From positions 1 through 64,000 of the forward strand of contig JACUUH010000005.1 in NCBI GenBank assembly GCA_014859375.1: a DNA stretch of 64,000 nt, in the 5' to 3' direction. The stretch is from Gammaproteobacteria bacterium. GTDB taxonomy: Bacteria; Pseudomonadota; Gammaproteobacteria; Nitrosococcales; Methylophagaceae. The notes under the pieces were generated by a model. It made no database searches and was not told where the DNA came from. It saw nothing but the letters and a program-made list of their open reading frames with translations. Each line of letters starts with the position of its first letter. The first letter of the stretch is position 1. Below, piece by piece: positions 36,744-47,999 of the stretch. Made by a program: the position numbers and the translations under genes.

Positions 36744-37539
36744 ATTAAATCGGCTTCTTGCATTATTTGTTTTTTATGCTTTATTAGTAGCGTGTAGCAG
36801 TGTCGGTGATAAACAGGATAGTGCGCCCAAGTCAGCACCTGATGTTGCAAATATTCCAAATGCCGTTCCTCGTGATGAACCTCGCAGTAAATATGGCAAT
36901 CCAGCTCATTATGAGGTGTTCGGAAAACGTTATTACACTATGAGTGATAGTAATGGGTATGTTGAACGTGGTGTTGCCTCTTGGTATGGCACTAAATTTC
37001 ATGGCAAACGTACGTCAAGTGGTGAACCCTATGATATGTATGCCATGACAGCAGCCCATAAAACTCTGCCATTACCGACCTATGTTGAAGTGACAAATTT
37101 AGAAAATGGTAAAAAAGTTATCGTCAGGGTCAATGATCGTGGTCCTTTCCATGGTGATCGCATTGTAGATTTATCTTATAGTGCTGCATCAAAGCTTGGC
37201 ATCTTAGCAAAAGGTACTGGTATGGTTGAGGTAAGGGCAATTAGTGCCAGTCAAGCGCCCGCCTCAGTCATAAGCGAAGTTAGCTATCCTGAAATAAATC
37301 CGCTAGTGGGTTTATATTTGCAAGTAGGTGCTTTTAGTACAGCATCGCGAGCCGAACAAATAAAAAAGCAATTACAACAGGCTATTGGTGATGCGGTGTT
37401 AATTGCGCCACTTAATAAACCTGACGGTAATTTGTATCGAGTGCGTGTAGGACCATTAGCCAATGTAGAATATGGTGATACCTTAGCAAGTCGTTTAGTC
37501 GATCTTGGCTATAATGATGTGCACATTGTTGTTGAATAA
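36730..37539 (+). CDS. rlpA: Septal ring lytic transglycosylase RlpA family lipoprotein (start uncertain: 36709/36718/36730)
   Basis: Lipobox LLVACSS, GVASWYGTKFHGKRTSSGEPYDMYAMTAAHKTLPLPTYV, C-terminal SPOR domain. Confidence 0.93.
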   Translation: MNITRLNRLLALFVFYALLVACSSVGDKQDSAPKSAPDVANIPNAVPRDEPRSKYGNPAHYEVFGKRYYTMSDSNGYVERGVASWYGTKFHGKRTSSGEPYDMYAMTAAHKTLPLPTYVEVTNLENGKKVIVRVNDRGPFHGDRIVDLSYSAASKLGILAKGTGMVEVRAISASQAPASVISEVSYPEINPLVGLYLQVGAFSTASRAEQIKKQLQQAIGDAVLIAPLNKPDGNLYRVRVGPLANVEYGDTLASRLVDLGYNDVHIVVE

Positions 37540-37559
37540 ATAATTTATTGAGGGTTGTA

Positions 37560-38711
37560 ATGTTAAAAAGATTAAAAAGGATAGTTTTGATTGGTTTTGT
37601 GATGGCTTTTTCAGTTTCAGTATCACTCGCTGCCATAACACCTAACCCTCCAGCACCATCAATTGCTGCTAAATCTTATATTTTGCAGGATTTTGCCAGT
37701 GGTCGAGTCCTTGCCGAATCAAATTCAACACAACGATTGCCGCCAGCAAGTATAACTAAACTTATGACAGCCTATGTTGTTTCTCATGAGCTTGCTGCCG
37801 GTAATATTGCTTTAGATGATGATGTGCTGATCAGTGAAAAAGCATGGCGCATGGTGGGATCACGTAGCTTTATTGAAGTCAACACCAAAGTATCAGTAGA
37901 AGTTTTGTTACGTGGCATGATCATTCAATCAGGTAATGATGCTGCCGTTGCATTGGCTGAGCATATCGCTGGTAGCGAGGAAACCTTTGCTCAAATGATG
38001 AACCAATATGCCCAAAAATTGGGCATGTTTGATACAAATTATCGCAATACAACTGGCTTACCTGATCCTGATCACTATACAACGGCAAAAGACATTGCAA
38101 TTTTATCAGCAGCGGCTATTCGCGATTTTCCTGACCACTATGAGTGGTATGCAGAAAAAGAATTCACTCATAACGGCATCACCCAACACAACCGCAATAA
38201 ATTGCTATGGCGTGATACGACTGTTGATGGTTTGAAAACAGGTCATACTGAAGAAGCCGGCTATTGTTTAGCTGCGTCTGCTGTGCGTAGTGATATGCGT
38301 CTGATTTCAGTGGTATTAGGCACACGCAGTGAAAATGCACGTGCTCAAGAAACGCAAAAATTATTTAATTATGGTTTCCGTTTTTTCGAAACACATGATT
38401 TGTATCAGGCTCAAACTAAAGTGGTTGACTCAAAAGTATGGAAAGGTGCTGCCAAGCAAGTTGAATTAGGTTTGGCTAAATCATTAGCTGTTACTGTGCC
38501 TAGAGGTCAATATAAAGACCTGGTTGCATCAACTAATATACAGCAGCCTTTGGTCGCACCAATCGAGGCAGGTAATCAGTTAGGCCAGGTTGAAATCCGT
38601 TTGGGTGATGAAGTCATTGCTCAACAAGCTTTAATTGCATTACAAACAGTCGAGCAAGGCAGCTGGTGGCGTCGTCTTATTGATAGTATTTTGTTACTGA
38701 TTTGGGGTTAA
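37560..38711 (+). CDS. dacA: D-alanyl-D-alanine carboxypeptidase (PBP5/6 family; start trimmed from 37548)
   Basis: PPASITKLMTAYVV (SxxK), SGNDAAVALAEHIAG, DGLKTGHTEEAGYCL. Confidence 0.95.
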   Translation: MLKRLKRIVLIGFVMAFSVSVSLAAITPNPPAPSIAAKSYILQDFASGRVLAESNSTQRLPPASITKLMTAYVVSHELAAGNIALDDDVLISEKAWRMVGSRSFIEVNTKVSVEVLLRGMIIQSGNDAAVALAEHIAGSEETFAQMMNQYAQKLGMFDTNYRNTTGLPDPDHYTTAKDIAILSAAAIRDFPDHYEWYAEKEFTHNGITQHNRNKLLWRDTTVDGLKTGHTEEAGYCLAASAVRSDMRLISVVLGTRSENARAQETQKLFNYGFRFFETHDLYQAQTKVVDSKVWKGAAKQVELGLAKSLAVTVPRGQYKDLVASTNIQQPLVAPIEAGNQLGQVEIRLGDEVIAQQALIALQTVEQGSWWRRLIDSILLLIWG

Positions 38712-38715
38712 ATCT

Positions 38716-39561
38716 GTGAAAGATGTTTACTTAAATGGTCATTTTTTACCAGCAGACCAAGCCCAGGTTTCAGTGTTTGATCGTGGCTTTTTGTTAGGAG
38801 ATGGCGTCTATGAAGTCATACCTGTTTATGATGGCCATTGTTTTGAATTAGAAGCCCATTTGAATCGATTGCAATATAGCTTAGATGGCGTCAGGATGAA
38901 AAATCCTATGACACCACACCAGTGGCAAACAATGATAGCGGAATTGGTTGCTCGTAATGGTGGTGGCGATCAATCACTTTATTTGCAGGTAACGCGTGGC
39001 GTAGCACCACGAGATCATATCTTTCCAATAGGTGTCGAACCTACTGCATTTGCAATGAGTAATCCATTACAAGCTGTTCCAGAAAAGTACAAACAAAACG
39101 GTATTAAAGCGATTACGTTGGCTGATATTCGTTGGGCAAACTGCAATATTAAAGCGATTACGCTATTGCCAAACAGCTTGTTGAAACAGCAAGCACAAGA
39201 AGCCGGTGCTCAAGAAGCCTTATTGATACGTGACGGGTATTTAACCGAAGGTGCAGCGAGTAATGCCTATGTTGTCTTAGATGGTACGATCTACACCTCG
39301 CCTAAAGACGAAAAAGTTTTGCCGGGCATCACGCGTGAGGTAGTCATAAAACTGGCTTTGGAAAATGGCATACCTCTGCTCGAACAAGCGGTGACAGAGC
39401 AGCAACTAAGACAGGCTGATGAGATTTGGATGAGCAGTTCAACCAAAGAAGTATTGCCAATTACTGAATTAGATCATGACGCTGTTGGTGATGGCAAGCC
39501 TGGTCCTGTTTGGAAACAGATAGACCGTCTTTACCAGCAGTATAAAAAATCAATAGGTTAA
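38716..39561 (+). CDS. D-amino-acid aminotransferase (class IV PLP)
   Basis: FDRGFLLGDGVYEVIPVYDG, EEA..YLTEGAASNAYVV, between dacA and ybeD. Confidence 0.88.
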   Translation: MKDVYLNGHFLPADQAQVSVFDRGFLLGDGVYEVIPVYDGHCFELEAHLNRLQYSLDGVRMKNPMTPHQWQTMIAELVARNGGGDQSLYLQVTRGVAPRDHIFPIGVEPTAFAMSNPLQAVPEKYKQNGIKAITLADIRWANCNIKAITLLPNSLLKQQAQEAGAQEALLIRDGYLTEGAASNAYVVLDGTIYTSPKDEKVLPGITREVVIKLALENGIPLLEQAVTEQQLRQADEIWMSSSTKEVLPITELDHDAVGDGKPGPVWKQIDRLYQQYKKSIG

Positions 39562-39563
39562 TC

Positions 39564-39836
39564 ATGGCGCAACAAGAAACAGACACATTACTTGAGTTTC
39601 CGTGTGACTTTGCAATTAAAGCCATGGGTGAATCCAGTGTTGAATTTGATAGTCTTGTCGTGTCTATCGTGCGTCGTCATATTGATGATTTAGACGAGGC
39701 AGCGGTTACAACTAAACAAAGTTCAGGTGGTAAATTTACCTCAGTAACCGTGATGATTAGAGCAACGAGCAAAGCCCAGTTAGATGCGATTTATCGTGAT
39801 TTGAGTGGACATGAACTCGTCAAATATGTGCTGTAA
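39564..39836 (+). CDS. ybeD: DUF493 (YbeD) family protein
   Basis: LLEFPCDFAIKAMGESSVEFDSLVVSIVRRHI; upstream of lipB. Confidence 0.88.
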   Translation: MAQQETDTLLEFPCDFAIKAMGESSVEFDSLVVSIVRRHIDDLDEAAVTTKQSSGGKFTSVTVMIRATSKAQLDAIYRDLSGHELVKYVL

Positions 39837-39847
39837 TCGCAGATAAA

Positions 39848-40465
39848 ATGATCGTCAAAGAGTTAGGTCTGGTTGAATATCAACCAATATGGTCCGCGAT
39901 GCAGTCCTATACAACGCAGCGTGATCAAAATAGCCCTGATCAACTATGGTTAGTTGAGCATCCTCCTGTTTTTACACAAGGTTTAAACGGTAAAGCAGAA
40001 CATATTCTTGATCCAAATACTATCCCTGTTGTCCAAACAGATAGAGGCGGGCAAGTAACCTATCATGGCCCCGGACAACTTATTGCTTATACCTTATTTG
40101 ATTTGCGACGCTTAAATCTTGGTGTACGAGATATGGTGACCAGTCTTGAAAATAGCATCATTGCTCTACTTAAACAAAGTAATATTGATAGTTATGCACG
40201 CAAAGATGCGCCTGGTGTTTATATTGACAATAAAAAAATAGCATCGCTTGGTCTACGGGTTAAACGAGGCTGCTGTTATCATGGCATCAGTTTAAATGTG
40301 GCGATGGATCTCACACCCTTTAGCTATATTAACCCCTGTGGTTATGCCAATATGGAAGTGATTGATCTGGCAGGCTTAGGAGTGGATTTAACAATGGCAC
40401 AAATAAAACAACGGTTTGTATCTGCATTACAAACAGAGATACAGAACAAGGGTAAACATGACTGA
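39848..40465 (+). CDS. lipB: Octanoyltransferase
   Basis: [45 protein letters not shown]. Confidence 0.96.
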   Translation: MIVKELGLVEYQPIWSAMQSYTTQRDQNSPDQLWLVEHPPVFTQGLNGKAEHILDPNTIPVVQTDRGGQVTYHGPGQLIAYTLFDLRRLNLGVRDMVTSLENSIIALLKQSNIDSYARKDAPGVYIDNKKIASLGLRVKRGCCYHGISLNVAMDLTPFSYINPCGYANMEVIDLAGLGVDLTMAQIKQRFVSALQTEIQNKGKHD

Positions 40466-41414
40466 AACAACACATATGAAACGGGATGTAACCGCACTGA
40501 AAGGTGCGTCCAAAGTATCTCGAATTCCAATTAAAATCGAACCTACCGATCCTAAACGTAAACCGGAATGGATTCGGATGAAAGCACCAAGTCATCCTGA
40601 AGTAGGGCGCATTAAGAAATTACTACGTGATCATAATCTTCATACCGTGTGTGAAGAAGCGGCATGCCCTAATTTAGGTGAATGTTTTACTCATGGTACT
40701 GCTACCTTCCTGATCATGGGTAATATCTGTACACGACGTTGTCCTTTCTGTGATGTGGCACATGGTCGACCTGATCCACTGGATACCAATGAACCGGCAC
40801 ATTTAGCCAAAACCATCGCGGCAATGAACTTAAAACATGTCGTGGTAACATCAGTTGATCGAGATGATTTACGTGATGGTGGTGCAAGCCATTTTGGTCT
40901 TTGCATTTCTGAAATTCGCAAGCAATCCCCACAAACCCGGATCGAAATCTTAGTGCCCGATTTTCGTGGACGGATGGAGGTGGCATTAGAACACCTGTCT
41001 AATAATCCACCTGATATTTTTAACCACAATCTTGAAAGTATTCCAAGGCTTTATAAAGCGGTGAGACCTGGCTCTGATTATCAATGGTCACTTGATTTAA
41101 TTAAAAACTTTCAGGCTTTACACCCTGATGTTCCGACTAAATCTGGTTTGATGCTAGGTTTGGGTGAAACCATAGATGAAGTTAAACAGGTGATGCAAGA
41201 TTTACGTGATCATGGCTGTCGTATGTTAACTCTAGGTCAATATTTACAACCAAGTCGCCATCATCTTGCAGTTGAACGTTTTGTGACACCAGCAGAGTTT
41301 GATCAATTAGCTGTTGTAGCTAAAGAGATGGGCTTTGAGCATGTTGCCAGTGGTCCAATGGTAAGATCGTCATATCATGCCGACTTACAAGCACAAGGTG
41401 AGCATGTTTCGTAA
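40458..41414 (+). CDS. lipA: Lipoyl synthase (start [11 protein letters not shown])
   Basis: [39 protein letters not shown]. Confidence 0.97.
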   Translation: MTETTHMKRDVTALKGASKVSRIPIKIEPTDPKRKPEWIRMKAPSHPEVGRIKKLLRDHNLHTVCEEAACPNLGECFTHGTATFLIMGNICTRRCPFCDVAHGRPDPLDTNEPAHLAKTIAAMNLKHVVVTSVDRDDLRDGGASHFGLCISEIRKQSPQTRIEILVPDFRGRMEVALEHLSNNPPDIFNHNLESIPRLYKAVRPGSDYQWSLDLIKNFQALHPDVPTKSGLMLGLGETIDEVKQVMQDLRDHGCRMLTLGQYLQPSRHHLAVERFVTPAEFDQLAVVAKEMGFEHVASGPMVRSSYHADLQAQGEHVS

Positions 41415-41485
41415 TTAGCCACTATCCAGGTTAATTAAGTGATTCATGTGCTAAAACCAGAGCAAAGTTGAGGAAGAGGCACTTT

Positions 41486-42754
41486 ATGGCACTAAAACGA
41501 CGTAGCTTTATAAAATCAGCGCTTATAGCAGGTTCTATCGCAGCCATGCCTCAACTGGTCATGGCTAATCAGTCAAAAGCAAGACAACGCGTCGTTGTGG
41601 TTGGAGGTGGTTTTGCCGGAGCAACTGCTGCCAAATACATCAAAATGTGGTCAACAAATATTGATGTGATTTTAGTTGAACGCAACGCACAATTTGTGTC
41701 TTGCCCGCAAAGTAATCTGGTGCTAGGCGGTAATCGAACATTGCAGCAATTAACCTATGATTACAATCAATTGTCATCTAAATATGGTGTTGAAACAGTT
41801 GAGGCTGAAGTAGTAGCAATTGATGCGGATACTAAAAAAGTAACATTACATGATGGTGTAGTCATTGATTATGACCGCTTGGTCATCGCCCCAGGTGTTG
41901 ATTTTATCTACGACCAGTTACCAATGTTGGCAACAGAACAAGCTCAACTGAAAGTCCCGCATGCATGGAAGGCTGGGGCGCAAACAGTCAATTTATATCA
42001 ACAAATTATGACGATGAAACAAGGGGGGCGAGTGGTTATGACCGTACCCGCAACACCGTTTCGTTGCCCCCCAGGACCATATGAACGTGCCTGCCAAATT
42101 GCCTATTATTTAAAGCACCACAATCCTACCGCTAAAGTATTGATTTTAGACGCAAATGGTGATGTCGCTTCAAAAAAAGCCTTGTTCAAATCATCATGGC
42201 AACAGTATTACTCAAGTTTAATTGAGTATCTGCCTAGTAGTATCATAGAAAACGTTAACCTTAAAACATTACAGCTTGAATCTGAGTTTGATACATTTAA
42301 TGCCGATGTTTTGAATGTTATTCCACCTCAAAAAGCCGGCAAAGTGGCTGAACTGGCAGGTGTCATCAATATTGATCAACGGTGGTGTGAGGTTGATTTT
42401 CTGACTTATGAGTCTAAAGTGACTGACGCTATTCACGTTATTGGTGATGCGATACATGCCAACTTACCAAAGTCGGGTCATTTGGCAAATGCTCAGGCGA
42501 AAGTATGTGCAGCTGCAATAGTGGCATTATTAAACGACCAACAGCCAGAACAAGAACCTTTATTGAATAATACCTGTTATAGTTTTATCGACAATAATAA
42601 AGCCGGCCACGTTGCCGCTGTCTATCGCTACAATAAAGAACACGCCACCATGTTAGCTGTGCCGGGTGGTGGCATCTCAGCCCAAGCGAGTGAATTAGAA
42701 GGCGTTTATGCTAATGCATGGGCTAAAAATATATGGAGCGATGTTTTAAATTAA
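41486..42754 (+). CDS. FccB/SoxF-like flavocytochrome c sulfide dehydrogenase flavoprotein subunit
   Basis: TAT-like RRSFIK leader, VVVVGGGFAGATAAKYIK, FRCPPGPYERACQIAYYLK, C-terminal NNTCYSFID (FCSD flavin-binding type); start trimmed from 41468. Confidence 0.85.
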   Translation: MALKRRSFIKSALIAGSIAAMPQLVMANQSKARQRVVVVGGGFAGATAAKYIKMWSTNIDVILVERNAQFVSCPQSNLVLGGNRTLQQLTYDYNQLSSKYGVETVEAEVVAIDADTKKVTLHDGVVIDYDRLVIAPGVDFIYDQLPMLATEQAQLKVPHAWKAGAQTVNLYQQIMTMKQGGRVVMTVPATPFRCPPGPYERACQIAYYLKHHNPTAKVLILDANGDVASKKALFKSSWQQYYSSLIEYLPSSIIENVNLKTLQLESEFDTFNADVLNVIPPQKAGKVAELAGVINIDQRWCEVDFLTYESKVTDAIHVIGDAIHANLPKSGHLANAQAKVCAAAIVALLNDQQPEQEPLLNNTCYSFIDNNKAGHVAAVYRYNKEHATMLAVPGGGISAQASELEGVYANAWAKNIWSDVLN

Positions 42755-42841
42755 TCGCTTAAGCGGAAACTATATTTGATAGACCTTGTGTGTTATTGGT
42801 CATCATAACAATATTAATATTTGAGAAAAATGGGGTTTTAA

Positions 42842-44002
42842 ATGAGTGATTTCTTACCAGGTTTAGAAGGCGTTGCTGCCACAAAGTCAGCAATCTCATA
42901 TATAGATGGTGAAAAAGGCATATTGTCATATCGTGGTTACCCTATTGAAACACTAGCTGCAAATAGCAGTTTTGAAGAAACGACTTTATTGTTATTAGAT
43001 GGTGAATTACCTTCAGCGAAAGAACTTGATGGGTTTACAGCGGATTTACGTAATCATTATCGAATTAAATATCATATTCGTGAAATGATGCGACACTTTC
43101 CATCAACCGGTCATCCCATGGATATGTTGCAAACAGCCGTATCCAGTTTGGGCATGTTCTATCCTGGTACAGAATGTTTAACCAATGCCACGGTGTGTGA
43201 GGATCTCAATTACGTTCGTAATATGACCGTCAATATTATTGCTCAAATGGCTCCACTGGTCGCGATGTGGGAACATATGCGTCAAGGTTACGACCCTCTC
43301 GAACCACGCCAAGATCTATCTGTAGCCGAAAACCTACTCTATATGTTTACAGGCAAAGAGCCTGATCCATTGATGGCAAAAATTATGGACGTGTGTTTGA
43401 TTTTGCATGCCGAACATACGTTAAACGCTTCAACCTTTTCAGCATTAGTGTCTGGTTCAACTTTGGCAACGCCTTACAGCGTCATTTCAGGTGCGATTGG
43501 TACCTTATCAGGCCCGTTACATGGTGGTGCTAATTCGTATGTTGTTGATATGTTAAAAGAAATCGCTAGTCCGAAAAAAGCAGAAAAATGGATTGACAAG
43601 CGATTAGCCAATAAAGAAGTTATCTGGGGTATGGGCCACCGTGAATATAAAGTTAAAGATCCACGCGCGACTATTTTGCATAAACTGGTAGCCGAGTTGA
43701 TGGCTGATCGTGGTGGAAGTCTTGATCAAACCTTTGCAACCGCGATGAAAGTTGAAGAAATCTGTGCAGAGCGACTTGGTCACAAAGGTGTTTACCCTAA
43801 TGTTGATTTCTATTCAGGTATTTTATATGCAGAAATGGGCATTCCAGCAGATCAATTTACCGCTATTTTTGCTGTTGCGCGTTCAGCGGGCTGGTTAGCG
43901 CATTGGCGTGAGCAAATTTCCAATAACCGCATTTATCGTCCGACTCAAATCTATACTGGCAGTGGTGTTAGAGAATATGTCGCTTTGGCAGAGCGGGGTT
44001 AA
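42842..44002 (+). CDS. gltA: Citrate synthase (short, 386-aa type)
   Basis: ISYIDGEKGILSYRGYPIE, GPLHGGANSYVVDMLKEI, GMGHREYKVKDPRA. Confidence 0.9.
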   Translation: MSDFLPGLEGVAATKSAISYIDGEKGILSYRGYPIETLAANSSFEETTLLLLDGELPSAKELDGFTADLRNHYRIKYHIREMMRHFPSTGHPMDMLQTAVSSLGMFYPGTECLTNATVCEDLNYVRNMTVNIIAQMAPLVAMWEHMRQGYDPLEPRQDLSVAENLLYMFTGKEPDPLMAKIMDVCLILHAEHTLNASTFSALVSGSTLATPYSVISGAIGTLSGPLHGGANSYVVDMLKEIASPKKAEKWIDKRLANKEVIWGMGHREYKVKDPRATILHKLVAELMADRGGSLDQTFATAMKVEEICAERLGHKGVYPNVDFYSGILYAEMGIPADQFTAIFAVARSAGWLAHWREQISNNRIYRPTQIYTGSGVREYVALAERG

Positions 44003-44021
44003 GTCTTAGATTGACTACCCT

Positions 44022-44053
44022 AAAAAGCCTCAACATGCGTTGGGGCTTTTTTA
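44022..44053. terminator. Terminator between convergent gltA and epmB
   Basis: AAAAAGCCTCAACATGCGTTGGGGCTTTTTT. Confidence 0.88.
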
Positions 44054-44063
44054 TATTCTGGCT

Positions 44064-45071
44064 TTAAGCAATTATTGTTTTGCTAGTTTCACCTTGTTGT
44101 TCACGCACTAAACGCGGTACAAGATAACCAGGAAGACGTGCTCTTATTTGAGTAATGAGTTCGATACCTTTATGCTCTGACACATCAAAATGGCTGGCAC
44201 CAGCAACACGATCGAGTAAGTGTAAGTAATAGGGCATAACGTGGACATCACTTAAGCGTTCACTCAGTTCGACTAAGCTATCAGCACTGTCATTAACGCC
44301 TTTAAGCAGTACAGCTTGATTCAGTAACATACATCCTGCTGCTTGCAGTCTCGTTAGTGCCAGTGCAACATCATCACCAATTTCGTTGGCATGGTTGCTA
44401 TGAATGACCATCACTACCTGTAATCGCGTTGTGCTAATCCATTGCAATAATGCATGATCAACCCGACTTGGAATCACTATCGGCAACCGCGTATGAATGC
44501 GTAGTCGTTTTATATGTGGAATAGCATCAAGTTGTTCAACCAGTGGCGCCAACTTAGTATCACTTAATGTCAGTGGATCACCACCACTGAATATGACTTC
44601 ATTGATTGATCGATCAGCTTTTAACGTATCCAAGGTTGTTTGCCATTGGCTGGCAAGCGGATTGCTATCGCTATAAGGGAAATGACGTCGAAAACAATAG
44701 CGGCAATGAATCGCGCAGGCACCCGTGGTCAGCAATAAGGCACGCCCATTATATTTTTGCAAGATACCAGGTGAGGTAATGGCAGTGTGATCACCGACAG
44801 GATCGTGGACAAAGCCTTGTTGTTCAATAGATTCGTCAATCAGTGGGAATACTTGGCGCAATAAGGGATCATTCTTATCGCCGTAGCGCATTTTCTCAAA
44901 ATAACTGTGCGGTACCCGTAACGGAAAACCCATGATTAAATCGGGGGGAATAGCATCTAATTCGCCTGATAATCCTAGTTTTGCAAGTAGTTCTATCGGA
45001 TCTTTAATCGTGTTTGCCAGTTCAATTTGCCAAGCTTGTTTTGTCACCAAGGGGTGTGATTGCGGTATCAT
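44064..45071 (-). CDS. epmB: EF-P beta-lysylation protein EpmB (lysine 2,3-aminomutase-like; start trimmed to MIPQSHPLV)
   Basis: Radical [34 protein letters not shown]; divergent from efp. Confidence 0.93.
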   Translation of the reverse strand: MIPQSHPLVTKQAWQIELANTIKDPIELLAKLGLSGELDAIPPDLIMGFPLRVPHSYFEKMRYGDKNDPLLRQVFPLIDESIEQQGFVHDPVGDHTAITSPGILQKYNGRALLLTTGACAIHCRYCFRRHFPYSDSNPLASQWQTTLDTLKADRSINEVIFSGGDPLTLSDTKLAPLVEQLDAIPHIKRLRIHTRLPIVIPSRVDHALLQWISTTRLQVVMVIHSNHANEIGDDVALALTRLQAAGCMLLNQAVLLKGVNDSADSLVELSERLSDVHVMPYYLHLLDRVAGASHFDVSEHKGIELITQIRARLPGYLVPRLVREQQGETSKTIIA

Positions 45072-45123
45072 ATCGGACTTTGTAATTTTCACAGACGATG
45101 ATCGTCCCCCAAAAGAGGTTGCT

Positions 45124-45696
45124 ATGGCAAATTTTAGTACAAATGAATTTAAAGGTGGACTTAAATTTATGTTGGATGGTGATCCATGCAGCATTCTTGA
45201 AAACGAACTTGTTAAACCAGGTAAAGGCCAAGCATTTAATCGCGTTAAATACCGTAACTTAAAAACAGGTCGTGTTAACGAACGTACATTCAAATCAAAT
45301 GAAAGTGTTGAAGGTGCGGATGTAACAGATATCGATTTAGAATATTCATACACAGACGGCGAATTTTGGTATTTCATGGATCCCGTTACATTTGAGCAAC
45401 ATGCTGCTGATGCCAACGCGATCGCTGATTGCAAAAAATGGTTAAAAGAACAATACGTTTACACGGTTACATTATGGAATGGCACTCCGTTATTAGTGTC
45501 TCCACCTAACTTTGTTAACCTAGCCGTTACTGAAACTGATCCTGGTCTAAAAGGCGATACAGCAGGTACAGGCGGAAAACCAGCAACCTTAGAAACAGGT
45601 GCGGTGGTGCGTGTACCTTTATTTATGAATGTGGGTGATGTATTACGTATCGATACCCGTAGTGGTGAATATGTAGAGCGTGCCAAGGATATTTAA
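45124..45696 (+). CDS. efp: Elongation factor P (start MANFSTNEF)
   Basis: [26 protein letters not shown] with modifiable Lys; [31 protein letters not shown]. Confidence 0.97.
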   Translation: MANFSTNEFKGGLKFMLDGDPCSILENELVKPGKGQAFNRVKYRNLKTGRVNERTFKSNESVEGADVTDIDLEYSYTDGEFWYFMDPVTFEQHAADANAIADCKKWLKEQYVYTVTLWNGTPLLVSPPNFVNLAVTETDPGLKGDTAGTGGKPATLETGAVVRVPLFMNVGDVLRIDTRSGEYVERAKDI

Positions 45697-45715
45697 TCCC
45701 AGTAAATATCACGCT

Positions 45716-46696
45716 ATGGAAAACAATTGGCGGCCAACTGCCGATATAGATACATTAAAAAAGCGGGCACAGTTTTTAGCTGATGTCCGTCTTTTTTTTG
45801 CACAACATAATGTGTTGGAGGTTGAAACTCCGATCCTGTCTGCTGCTGCACCGACAGCACCGTATTTAACCAGTTTTGTAACAGGCTATCAGCCTTTATC
45901 TGGTTCATCGAAACAGCATTATTATCTACAAACATCGCCAGAGTTTGCGATGAAACGACTGTTGGCGGCTGGTTCAGGCTCTATCTATCAAATTGCTCAT
46001 GTTTTTAGAAATGGTGAACAAGGCAGACTACATTCACCTGAATTTACGATGTTGGAATGGTACCGTCCTGAACTGAGTTTGCATCAGTTAATGGATGAAA
46101 TTAATGCTCTGTTGCAACAGGTGTTTGGTTTTGAACCTATTATTCGCTTGAGCTACCGTGGTGTGTTTGAGTTTTTGTTTAAATTTAATGTGTTGACATG
46201 TAGTGATGACGACATTATCGCCTGTGCCAAGGAGCGTATTGGTGGTTTACCGCCAGATTTGGATTTAGATCGAGATGGTTGGCTAGCATTATTGATGAGT
46301 CATGTCATTGAGCCTAAATTGGCTGATTTGAACATGCCGTTATTTATCTATGATTTTCCAGCATCACAAGCCCAATTAGCCAAAGTAATTCAAGATAATG
46401 CAGGTAATGATGTGGCTGCACGTTTTGAACTCTATATTGACGGTGTTGAATTAGCCAATGGTTACGATGAATTGCTTGATGCCAATGAATTACAGCGTCG
46501 ATTCGAATCTGATAACCAGCAACGCAAAACATTGGGTTTAGACCAAATGCCAATCGATGTTAACTTGTTAGCTGCAATGATATCAGGCTTGCCCAATTGT
46601 ACGGGTGTGGCTGTTGGGATGGATCGCCTTATGATGCTTGCTCTTGATAAAAGACAGATTGTAGATGTTCAAAGTTTTAGTTTTGAACGTGTCTAA
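45716..46696 (+). CDS. epmA: EF-P lysine aminoacylase EpmA (GenX/PoxA)
   Basis: VETPILSAAAPTAPYLTSF, YLQTSPEFAMKRLLAAGSGSIYQIAHVFRNGEQGRLHSPEFTMLEWYR. Confidence 0.96.
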   Translation: MENNWRPTADIDTLKKRAQFLADVRLFFAQHNVLEVETPILSAAAPTAPYLTSFVTGYQPLSGSSKQHYYLQTSPEFAMKRLLAAGSGSIYQIAHVFRNGEQGRLHSPEFTMLEWYRPELSLHQLMDEINALLQQVFGFEPIIRLSYRGVFEFLFKFNVLTCSDDDIIACAKERIGGLPPDLDLDRDGWLALLMSHVIEPKLADLNMPLFIYDFPASQAQLAKVIQDNAGNDVAARFELYIDGVELANGYDELLDANELQRRFESDNQQRKTLGLDQMPIDVNLLAAMISGLPNCTGVAVGMDRLMMLALDKRQIVDVQSFSFERV

Positions 46697-46697
46697 C

Positions 46698-47999
46698 TTA
46701 GCCCATAAGGGTCGGTAACCACAGACTGATGGCAGGAAAGCTAATGATCAGTCCCAATACGATTATTTGAATCAAAATAAATGGCACAATACCACGATAA
46801 ATATCGTTGAGTTTTAATGTTGGTGCACTGGCTTTTAAATAGAACAGTGAAAAGCCAAATGGTGGTGTTAAGAATGATGTTTGTAAATTCAGTGCTATCA
46901 GTAGTGCAAACCATAAGGGATCAAGCCCCATATGAATGGCAACAGGTGCAATGATTGGGACTACGATAAAACAAATTTCAATAAAGTCCAAGAACAAGCC
47001 CAAAACAAATATCAGCAACATACTCAGGATTAGGAAGGTCCATTTTCCACCCGGAAGGGTATTAAAAATATCAAAGATTAGTTGGCTGCCGCCCATACCA
47101 ACAAAGACTAAACCAAATGCGGTTGCACCAATTAAAATTAAGAATACCATGCTGGTTAATCGCGTCGTTTGACTTAATGCCTCTTGTAAATTTGCGACAC
47201 TTAATTTGCGATGTAATGCCGCTAGTACAATAGCACCCAATGCACCAACGGCAGCTGATTCGGTAGGAGAGGCGATACCGAAGAAGATAGAACCTAACAC
47301 TGCCAACATCAATAACAACGGTGGCAACATGCTTTTAATTACGGTTAGGCCTAGGTGCTCATCATTATCTGGATCAGCAATAATGGCTGGAGCAGCAGTT
47401 GGGTTTTTCCACGCAACCAAGGCGATATATAAGATATAGGCAATAACAAGTATGGTGCCGGGTACTATTGCACCAATAAATAATTGACCAACAGGAACAC
47501 CGATTACATCACCTAATAAAATCAAAATAATGCTGGGAGGAATGATTTGCCCAAGTGTGCCAGAAGCAGCAATGGTGCCACCTGCCAGGGCAGGATCATA
47601 GTTACGTTTGAGCATGGAGGGTAAGGCGATTACCGCCATAGTCACAACCGATGCGCCAACTACGCCAGTGGTTGCTGCTAATAATGCACCAACCACCACA
47701 ACGGATATCGCAAGACCACCTCGGACTCGTCCAAACAGGCGTCCCATCGTATCAAGCAAGGCTTCAGCGATGCCTGATTTTTCTAAGATAACCCCCATAA
47801 ATACAAATAATGGCACGGCCAACAAGGTAAAGTTGGTCATGATGCCCCAAATGCGTAAGGGCAATAAATCGAAGAAACCCAAGCCTAGAAAAACACTACC
47901 AAATCCAAATGCTACTGCACCCAGGGTAAACGCAACGGGATAGCCTGCCAGTAATAATACAAACAAGACCGCAAACATGACTAATGCCCACATTTCCAT
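46698..47999 (-). CDS. TRAP transporter large permease subunit (DctM)
   Basis: 12-TM type, LKRNYDPALAGGTIAASGTLGQIIPPSIILILLGD. Confidence 0.93.
   Translation of the reverse strand: MEMWALVMFAVLFVLLLAGYPVAFTLGAVAFGFGSVFLGLGFFDLLPLRIWGIMTNFTLLAVPLFVFMGVILEKSGIAEALLDTMGRLFGRVRGGLAISVVVVGALLAATTGVVGASVVTMAVIALPSMLKRNYDPALAGGTIAASGTLGQIIPPSIILILLGDVIGVPVGQLFIGAIVPGTILVIAYILYIALVAWKNPTAAPAIIADPDNDEHLGLTVIKSMLPPLLLMLAVLGSIFFGIASPTESAAVGALGAIVLAALHRKLSVANLQEALSQTTRLTSMVFLILIGATAFGLVFVGMGGSQLIFDIFNTLPGGKWTFLILSMLLIFVLGLFLDFIEICFIVVPIIAPVAIHMGLDPLWFALLIALNLQTSFLTPPFGFSLFYLKASAPTLKLNDIYRGIVPFILIQIIVLGLIISFPAISLWLPTLMG

Noticed and set aside
47608-47943. 111-aa plus-strand ORF in the TRAP permease gene
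   Set aside because: Antisense low-complexity (T/P/N-rich) shadow of a transmembrane protein gene.
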